From Ruminococcus sp. UBA3855 (GTDB lineage Bacteria; Bacillota; Clostridia; Oscillospirales; Ruminococcaceae), in assembly GCA_002392545.1 (NCBI GenBank), contig DGHF01000107.1, forward strand, positions 28,615 through 38,733: 10,119 nt of DNA, given 5' to 3'. Below are positions 6,107 through 10,119 of this stretch, piece by piece (the stretch's first letter is position 1; each line of letters opens with the position of its first letter). The translations under genes and the position numbers were made by a program. The notes below the pieces were generated by a model. It worked only from the letters and a program-made list of their open reading frames with translations, was not told the DNA's origin and did not search any database.

Positions 6107-6150
6107 TCATTTTGAAAAAATTCACCATTTTCACGAAAAAATAAAGAAAT

Positions 6151-6180
6151 TTAACAATTTGTTCATATCATGTTCATAAT
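6151..6180 (+). promoter_or_regulatory. Candidate promoter of the CdaR-type regulator
   Basis: TTAACA (6151-6156, five of six to TTGACA), an 18-nt spacer, CATAAT (6175-6180, five of six to TATAAT). The region is very AT-rich and other pairs are possible, for example TTGTTC at 6159 with TATGTT at 6183. The rest of the 6016-6262 gap shows no gene and no GC-rich terminator after the VWA gene, so read-through from the ddl operon is possible. Confidence 0.4.
6161..6178 (+). repeat. Two GTTCATA direct repeats with 11-bp period inside the candidate promoter
   Basis: GTTCATA occurs at 6161-6167 and 6172-6178, 11 bp apart and so on the same face of the helix. Both lie between or over the proposed -35 and -10 boxes. 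Direct repeats at one-turn spacing often mark sites for tandemly binding regulators, and PucR-type proteins are plausible. Chance is not excluded in such AT-rich DNA. Confidence 0.35.
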
Positions 6181-6262
6181 TTTATGTTACTATTTGTAAT
6201 ATGCAGAGCACGAACCAATTTTGGAATATATGACAAAAATTCAACAGAAGGGAAGTTAGTTT

Positions 6263-7348
6263 ATGTCAAACAGACTCTTTCAAGGACTTGTTCATCAGAT
6301 GCGTGACACAATGGATGCTGTGATTGGTGTTGTTGATGAAAATGCTACCATTATTGCTTGCAGTGACCTCACCAAGGTGGGGACAACCAACGAATTTGTT
6401 TCGCTTGATTTGAGTGATACTCATGATATTTTCATCCGTGACGGTTACACATACAAGCCGTTCGGAGCACATACCAAGCCGGACTATGCGGTATTCGTAG
6501 AGGGTACGGATGAATCTTCCGCCCGTTATGCGTCTATCCTTGCTATCACGCTTGCCAATATCAAGCAGTATTATGACGAGAAATACGACCGCAATAACTT
6601 TATCAAGAATGTTGTGCTTGATAATGTGTTACCAGGGGATATTGTCATCAAGGCAAGAGAACTGCATTTCAATGCTGAAATCAGCCGTGTTGTTCTCTTA
6701 ATCCGTATCGTGTCTTCTAATGATATTTCTGCTTATGATGTCATTCAGAACCTTTTCCCTGACAAGAACAAGGACTTCGTTTTCAATATCACAGAGTCTG
6801 ACATTGTTCTGGTTAAGGAAATCAAAAATACTGTCGATTCTAACGACCTTGAAAAATTGGCTCGTTCCATTGCAGACACGCTTTCCAGCGAATTCTATAC
6901 CAGAGTCAATGTGGGGATTGGGACGGCTGTTACCAGTGTCAAGGAACTGGCACGTTCTTTCAAGGAAGCACAGACCGCCCTTGAAGTCGGGAAAGTTTTC
7001 GACACAGACAAAATTATTGTCAGCTATGACAATCTTGGCATTGCAAGACTGATTTATCACCTGCCGACAACTCTTTGTGAAACATTCCTGCATGAAGTTT
7101 TCAAGCGTGGGAGCATTGAAAGCCTTGACCATGAGACTTTGTTCACAATTCAGCGTTTCTTTGAAAATAACCTGAATGTTTCCGAAACATCAAGAAAATT
7201 GTTTGTGCATCGTAATACACTCGTGTACCGTCTGGAAAAAATCAAGAAGCTGACTGGTCTCGACCTGAGAGAGTTCGACCATGCAATTATTTTCAAGATT
7301 GCATTGATGGTGAAAAAGTATCTTCAGGCAAACCCGACAAAATTCTGA
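6263..7348 (+). CDS. CdaR/PucR-type transcriptional regulator
   Basis: A 361-residue cytoplasmic regulator. Residues about 1-105 form an N-terminal sensor-like domain (VIGVVDENATIIACSD at 20-35 is PAS- or diacid-sensor-like). Residues about 115-250 resemble the degenerate GGDEF-like domain of CdaR/PucR proteins, with VNVGIGTAVTSVKEL at 216-230 and a SFKEAQTALEVG segment. Residues about 292-355 are the C-terminal PucR helix-turn-helix: the FFENNLNVSETS segment, then LFVHRNTLVYRLEKIKKLTG. The ATG at 6263 follows AAGGGA (6248-6253) by 9 nt. Classical members respond to sugar diacids, purines or other metabolites, but no such pathway gene is nearby. The next genes are ftsE and ftsX, in the same direction after 131 nt containing a hairpin. 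It may regulate them or itself. The family call is firm, the effector unknown. Confidence 0.9.
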   Translation: MSNRLFQGLVHQMRDTMDAVIGVVDENATIIACSDLTKVGTTNEFVSLDLSDTHDIFIRDGYTYKPFGAHTKPDYAVFVEGTDESSARYASILAITLANIKQYYDEKYDRNNFIKNVVLDNVLPGDIVIKARELHFNAEISRVVLLIRIVSSNDISAYDVIQNLFPDKNKDFVFNITESDIVLVKEIKNTVDSNDLEKLARSIADTLSSEFYTRVNVGIGTAVTSVKELARSFKEAQTALEVGKVFDTDKIIVSYDNLGIARLIYHLPTTLCETFLHEVFKRGSIESLDHETLFTIQRFFENNLNVSETSRKLFVHRNTLVYRLEKIKKLTGLDLREFDHAIIFKIALMVKKYLQANPTKF

Positions 7349-7375
7349 TGGTATCACCAAATTAAAAAACGCTTT

Positions 7376-7420
7376 TTGCCTGATGCTTTGGGGGCTTCAG
7401 CTCCCCCTGAGCGCAGGCAA
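7376..7420 (+). terminator. Long imperfect hairpin between the CdaR-type gene and ftsE (terminator or attenuator)
   Basis: TTGCCTG (7376-7382) pairs with CAGGCAA (7414-7420); TGCTT (7384-7388) with GAGCG (7409-7413), including G-T pairs; GGGGG (7390-7394) with CCCCC (7403-7407), closing an 8-nt loop. Only one bulged A and one T-T mismatch interrupt about 17 pairs. The tail is TTCTATTG, a weak U-run, so termination may be partial and some read-through into ftsE likely. On the minus strand the hairpin is followed shortly by GCGTTTTTT. It is the only strong GC-rich hairpin I found in an intergenic region here. Confidence 0.55.
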
Positions 7421-7466
7421 TTCTATTGTAAAAATTTGCAGTTACAGAGGGAAAATTCCAGTGAAT

Positions 7467-7473
7467 GGAAAGG
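7467..7473 (+). promoter_or_regulatory. Ribosome binding site that decides the ftsE start
   Basis: GGAAAGG lies 6 nt before the ATG at 7480. An in-frame ATG at 7465 overlaps this site and lacks its own, so 7480 is preferred. TTCCA (7456-7460) and TGGAA (7466-7470) form a small inverted repeat that could partly mask the site. Confidence 0.65.
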
Positions 7474-7479
7474 ATATTT

Positions 7480-8163
7480 ATGGTAGAATTAAAAGATGTA
7501 TCTGTCAAGTATTCAACTGGTGTGGATGCGCTCAATCATATCAATTTAAGAATCAATGACGGAGATTTTGCTTTTGTGGTAGGTTCGTCGGGTGCTGGAA
7601 AAAGTACCATGATTAAATTACTCCTCAAGGAAATTGATGCAACAGAAGGAACAGTCTGTGTCAACGGCTATCATCTGAATAAGCTCAAACGGCGGAAAAT
7701 TCCCGAACTCCGCCGAACTATCGGGATTGTGTTTCAGGATTTCCGCTTGATTCCGACAATGACCGTTTATGAAAATATTGCTTTCGTCCTGCGTGTCATT
7801 GATGCACCGACAAAATATATTAAAAAGCGTGTCGCCTATGTGATTGGGCTTGTGGGATTGCAGGACAAAGCCAAACATTTCCCCTCAGAACTTTCCGGCG
7901 GTGAAATGCAAAGGGTCGCCATTGCCCGTGCGCTCGTCAATGACCCGAAATTGATTATTGCCGACGAACCGACAGGCAACATTGACCCTGAATTGTCTTT
8001 CGAAATCGTGGAACTCCTTAAAAGTATCAATGCTTGTGGGACAACCATTCTCATGGTTACACATGAACATGAATTAGTCCGTCATTTCGGCGGGCGTATT
8101 ATCAATATTGACAATGGGGAAATTGTGTTTGATGACATTATGGAGGGGACAGATGAAATTTAG
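7480..8163 (+). CDS. ftsE: Cell-division ABC transporter ATP-binding protein FtsE
   Basis: A 227-residue cytoplasmic ATPase that pairs with FtsX at the membrane. ATP hydrolysis is thought to drive FtsX shape changes that switch on an extracellular peptidoglycan hydrolase. All ABC motifs are present: Walker A GSSGAGKST at 35-43; Q-loop Gln86 in VFQDFRLI; signature LSGGEMQRVAIARA at 138-151; Walker B LIIADEPTGNID at 158-169 with Glu163 catalytic; H-loop His195 in MVTHEHE. The length equals typical FtsE (about 228). Starting at 7480 gives the family's usual N-terminus, MVELKDVSVKY; the upstream ATG at 7465 would add five residues without support. The 3' end overlaps ftsX by 11 nt, suggesting translational coupling. 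I see no strong promoter between the hairpin at 7376-7420 and this gene, so expression may depend on read-through from the CdaR-type gene. Confidence 0.96.
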   Translation: MVELKDVSVKYSTGVDALNHINLRINDGDFAFVVGSSGAGKSTMIKLLLKEIDATEGTVCVNGYHLNKLKRRKIPELRRTIGIVFQDFRLIPTMTVYENIAFVLRVIDAPTKYIKKRVAYVIGLVGLQDKAKHFPSELSGGEMQRVAIARALVNDPKLIIADEPTGNIDPELSFEIVELLKSINACGTTILMVTHEHELVRHFGGRIINIDNGEIVFDDIMEGTDEI

Positions 8164-9058
8164 CAGTGTACACTACCTTGTGAAAAAAGGCATTGACAAT
8201 GTTGTCAGAAATAAAATGATGGCTTTTGCTTCATTCTGTGTCTTGCTGGTTTCGCTTCTGCTGGTAGGGGTTTCGGTGCTGGCATATCTGAATGTGAATT
8301 CTATCATCGGAGGTGTGGAACAGAAAAACGAAATTGCCATTTACCTGCAAGACGGCATTCCCAATGAAATGATTGAACACTTCGGGGATAACCTGCGAGG
8401 TCTCCCGAACGTGGCGGATGTGGTGTTTTATTCCAAAGAAGAAGCCCTTGACGACTTCAAAGCAAGAATGGCTGATTCTGATATGCTGTTTGATTCCCTT
8501 AACGGTGAAAATCCCCTCCCTGATGCGTACCGTGTCCGAGTGGCGGACATTCAGCATATTTCCGAAACTGTCAGCACAATTGCTAAATTTGAAGGGGTTG
8601 ACTCCATTGATGCACCCTATGACTTTGTGAATTCTCTTTTGCAGATTCGTAAAGTCCTGATGGCGGTCATGGGGACACTGATTCTGGCTATGGTGATTGT
8701 GTCAATTGTCATTATTTCCAGCACCACCAAAACAAGCGTTTATTCCAGACGTGAAGAAATTCAGATTATGAAATATGTCGGTGCGACTGATGCATTTATC
8801 CGCTTTCCGTTTTTCGTGGAAGGCATGGTGACCGGATTTTTCGCCGGATGTATCGCCTTTCTGGTAACATGGGGCGTTTATACAGCGGTTACGAATGCTT
8901 TACAGAATCAAACTCTTGTTCTGAATATCATCGGGACAGGGAGTATTATTCAATTTACAGATATTATTTTACCTATTGCCATTTCTTATATGGCTGTAGG
9001 TGCGCTGATTGGTGCGCTCGGCTGTGCCATCAGTACGAAAAGATATATCAACGTCTAA
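8153..9058 (+). CDS. ftsX: Cell-division ABC transporter permease FtsX
   Basis: A 301-residue inner-membrane protein that partners FtsE. Four membrane helices are visible: about 22-47, 167-190, 218-244 and 268-293. The large extracellular loop at about 50-165 is where FtsX proteins contact their hydrolase partners. The loop contains the usual IAIYLQDGI strand and a VFYSKEEAL segment. After the second helix comes REEIQIMKYVGAT at 200-212, a strongly conserved FtsX segment near the ATPase interface. Four helices and one big loop is standard FtsX topology and the length is normal. The ATG at 8153 follows GGAGGGG (8142-8148) by 4 nt and lies inside the end of ftsE. The gene downstream, 61 nt on, encodes a secreted coiled-coil protein of the kind activated by FtsEX in streptococci (PcsB) and Bacillus (CwlO). 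Confidence 0.96.
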   Translation: MKFSSVHYLVKKGIDNVVRNKMMAFASFCVLLVSLLLVGVSVLAYLNVNSIIGGVEQKNEIAIYLQDGIPNEMIEHFGDNLRGLPNVADVVFYSKEEALDDFKARMADSDMLFDSLNGENPLPDAYRVRVADIQHISETVSTIAKFEGVDSIDAPYDFVNSLLQIRKVLMAVMGTLILAMVIVSIVIISSTTKTSVYSRREEIQIMKYVGATDAFIRFPFFVEGMVTGFFAGCIAFLVTWGVYTAVTNALQNQTLVLNIIGTGSIIQFTDIILPIAISYMAVGALIGALGCAISTKRYINV

Positions 9059-9094
9059 AGGCTCGGCTTGTGTACCGTTCCTGACTAACCATAA

Positions 9095-9103
9095 AGGCGG
9101 TGA
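9095..9103 (+). promoter_or_regulatory. Shine-Dalgarno sequence of the coiled-coil hydrolase gene, unusually far from ATG
   Basis: AGGCGGTGA matches AGGAGGTGA at eight of nine positions but ends 16 nt before the ATG at 9120. An in-frame TTG at 9114 is only 10 nt away, so translation could begin there, adding two residues (TTG CGT) before the methionines. No closer Shine-Dalgarno is seen. Confidence 0.5.
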
Positions 9104-9119
9104 CTTTCGCATTTTGCGT

Positions 9120-10119
9120 ATGATGAGAAAACATTTAAAGAAAATAATTGCCTTTGCATTGGCAGTGGTTTGCTGTGCAGGTGCTTTCCCGAATCAGCTC
9201 CGAAGACAAACTCATGCTGTTTCTTCCATTGCTGAACTTGAACTGCAAAAGGCTGAAAATAACAAGAAGATTCAGGAGTATGAACAGAAATTAGCCAAAT
9301 TCAGCGAAGACCAGAAAAATGAAGAGGCTTATCAGAAAACTTTGACTGAAAAAATCGATACCCTGCAAAATAATATGCAGATTCTGGAAACAGAACTCGA
9401 AACCATCCAGCAGACCATTTTCAACCTCGATATGGATATTTTTCAGATGGAAAATACCATCTCCCAACAGGAGGTTGAAATTGAAAAGGGGATGAAAGAA
9501 TTTAAACTCCGTCTCCGTGCAATGTATGTCAATGGGAATGATAGTCTTGCTTCTGCGCTCGTTGGTGCAACTGATTTCTATGACTTTCTCTCCAGATATA
9601 AATTGATTTCCTGCGTGGCGAAACATGATGACGAACTTGTCACCAATCTGCGTGACCAGCTCAAAAATTATCACGAAAACCTCGACACACTTCAATCTCA
9701 AAAAGATGAACAGGAACAGGCAAAATCTGACCTCGAAGCCCGTCAAAAGGAAATGCAGTCTTCTATGGGGGAACTCCGTTCCGCCTATGCCGATTCCCAA
9801 GCCGAAAAAGAACGCATTGCCAATGAATTAACCATTGCAAGTCAAGGCATTCAGTCCCTCGAAGAGAAAAACCGCCTTGCGGATGAAACCGAAAAGGAAA
9901 TTCAGGAACAAATTATTCGTGCACAGGAAAAGGCGAAAAAAGAAGCTCAGGAAAAAGCACAAAAAGAAGCTCAAGAAAAAGCCCAAAAGGAAGCCGAAGA
10001 AAAGGCTAAAAAAGAAGCTCAGGAAAAAGCCCAAAAGGAAGCCGAAGAAAAAGCTAAAAAAGAAGCTCAGGAAAAAGCCCAAAAGGAAGCCGAAGAAAAA
10101 GCTAAAAAAGAAGCTCAGG
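9120..10119 (+). CDS. Secreted coiled-coil protein, probable FtsEX-dependent peptidoglycan hydrolase (3' end outside window)
   Basis: The frame is open from ATG 9120 to the last base (333 codons), so the C-terminus is missing. Residues 1-33 form a signal peptide: MMRKHLKK, hydrophobic IIAFALAVVCCAGA, likely cut after THA at 31-33 or AGA at 20-22; no convincing lipobox. Residues about 35-265 are coiled coil with few prolines or glycines. A break near 138-160 contains AMYVNGNDSLASALVGA, then DFYDFLSRYKLI. That motif is typical of PcsB, CwlO and EnvC coiled-coil domains, which dock on FtsX. Residues from about 272 are an A/K/E/Q octad repeat. A catalytic domain (NlpC/P60, CHAP or M23) or, as in EnvC, a degenerate activator domain is expected after the window. 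The position directly after ftsEX supports the FtsX-partner role. Start ambiguity: a TTG at 9114 is better spaced from the Shine-Dalgarno. Confidence 0.88.
   Translation, partial: MMRKHLKKIIAFALAVVCCAGAFPNQLRRQTHAVSSIAELELQKAENNKKIQEYEQKLAKFSEDQKNEEAYQKTLTEKIDTLQNNMQILETELETIQQTIFNLDMDIFQMENTISQQEVEIEKGMKEFKLRLRAMYVNGNDSLASALVGATDFYDFLSRYKLISCVAKHDDELVTNLRDQLKNYHENLDTLQSQKDEQEQAKSDLEARQKEMQSSMGELRSAYADSQAEKERIANELTIASQGIQSLEEKNRLADETEKEIQEQIIRAQEKAKKEAQEKAQKEAQEKAQKEAEEKAKKEAQEKAQKEAEEKAKKEAQEKAQKEAEEKAKKEAQ
9933..10119 (+). repeat. 24-bp/48-bp tandem repeat encoding an A/K/E/Q octad helix
   Basis: Eight 24-bp units start at 9933, 9957, 9981, 10005, 10029, 10053, 10077 and 10101 (the last is cut by the edge). 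They encode AKKEAQEK, AQKEAQEK or AQKEAEEK. From 10005 the units alternate as a 48-bp repeat: 10005-10052 and 10053-10100 are identical base for base, and 10101-10119 continues it. Identity at synonymous positions points to recent duplication. The period of eight residues is not the seven of a canonical coiled coil. Each Glu can pair with Lys four residues before and after, favouring a rigid single helix. Confidence 0.9.

Noticed and set aside
9828..10082. Antisense frame of Phe/Leu/Ser repeats that looks like a membrane protein
   Set aside because: It is the complement of the A/K/E/Q repeat; reverse-complemented Lys and Glu codons read as Phe and Leu/Ser. It is an artefact of the repeat.

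Overview
The window looks like a chromosomal segment of a low-to-mid-GC Firmicute of class Clostridia, probably a Ruminococcus-like member of the Oscillospiraceae. The grounds are purine-rich Shine-Dalgarno sequences before nearly every gene, clear sigma-A type promoters with extended -10 elements, a DUF1934 gene directly before argS (the ywiB-argS order known from Bacillus), and ftsE-ftsX followed by a secreted coiled-coil wall-hydrolase gene. The genus is inferred from gene content and style only. I see no mobile element, CRISPR array, rRNA or tRNA gene.

Layout. (1) Positions 1-126, minus strand: the first 42 codons of a small membrane protein, cut by the window edge and possibly NfeD-like. 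(2) 127-307: a compact divergent control region with two back-to-back promoters and matching GTAAAY-N3-ATTTAC palindromes at both predicted start sites. (3) 308-859: an XRE-type regulator, the natural candidate to bind those palindromes. (4) 860-1061: the promoter and leader of the next operon. (5) 1062-6015: a tight five-gene operon (gaps of 11 to 27 nt) of ddl, murI, a DUF1934 gene, argS and a TerF-like von Willebrand A gene. (6) 6016-6262: an AT-rich control region with a perfect 7-bp-arm palindrome and a spaced GTTCATA repeat. (7) 6263-7348: a CdaR/PucR-type regulator. (8) 7349-7479: a long imperfect hairpin in the leader of ftsE. (9) 7480-10119: ftsE, ftsX (overlapping by 11 nt) and the start of a secreted PcsB/CwlO/EnvC-like protein, which runs off the right edge inside a 24-bp/48-bp tandem repeat.

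How it fits together. The theme is the cell wall. MurI makes D-glutamate and Ddl makes D-Ala-D-Ala for peptidoglycan precursors. FtsEX is an ATP-driven membrane switch that in other bacteria activates a coiled-coil peptidoglycan hydrolase at division or elongation sites, and the gene after ftsX encodes just such a coiled-coil partner. ArgS and the DUF1934 protein travel with the precursor genes. The parts with no textbook explanation are the VWA protein in the ddl operon, the CdaR-type regulator before ftsEX, the divergent promoter/operator array at the left end, and the alanine-glutamate-lysine octad repeat in the hydrolase. I see no convincing new multi-gene system. The window is mostly housekeeping genes with several regulatory arrangements worth testing.
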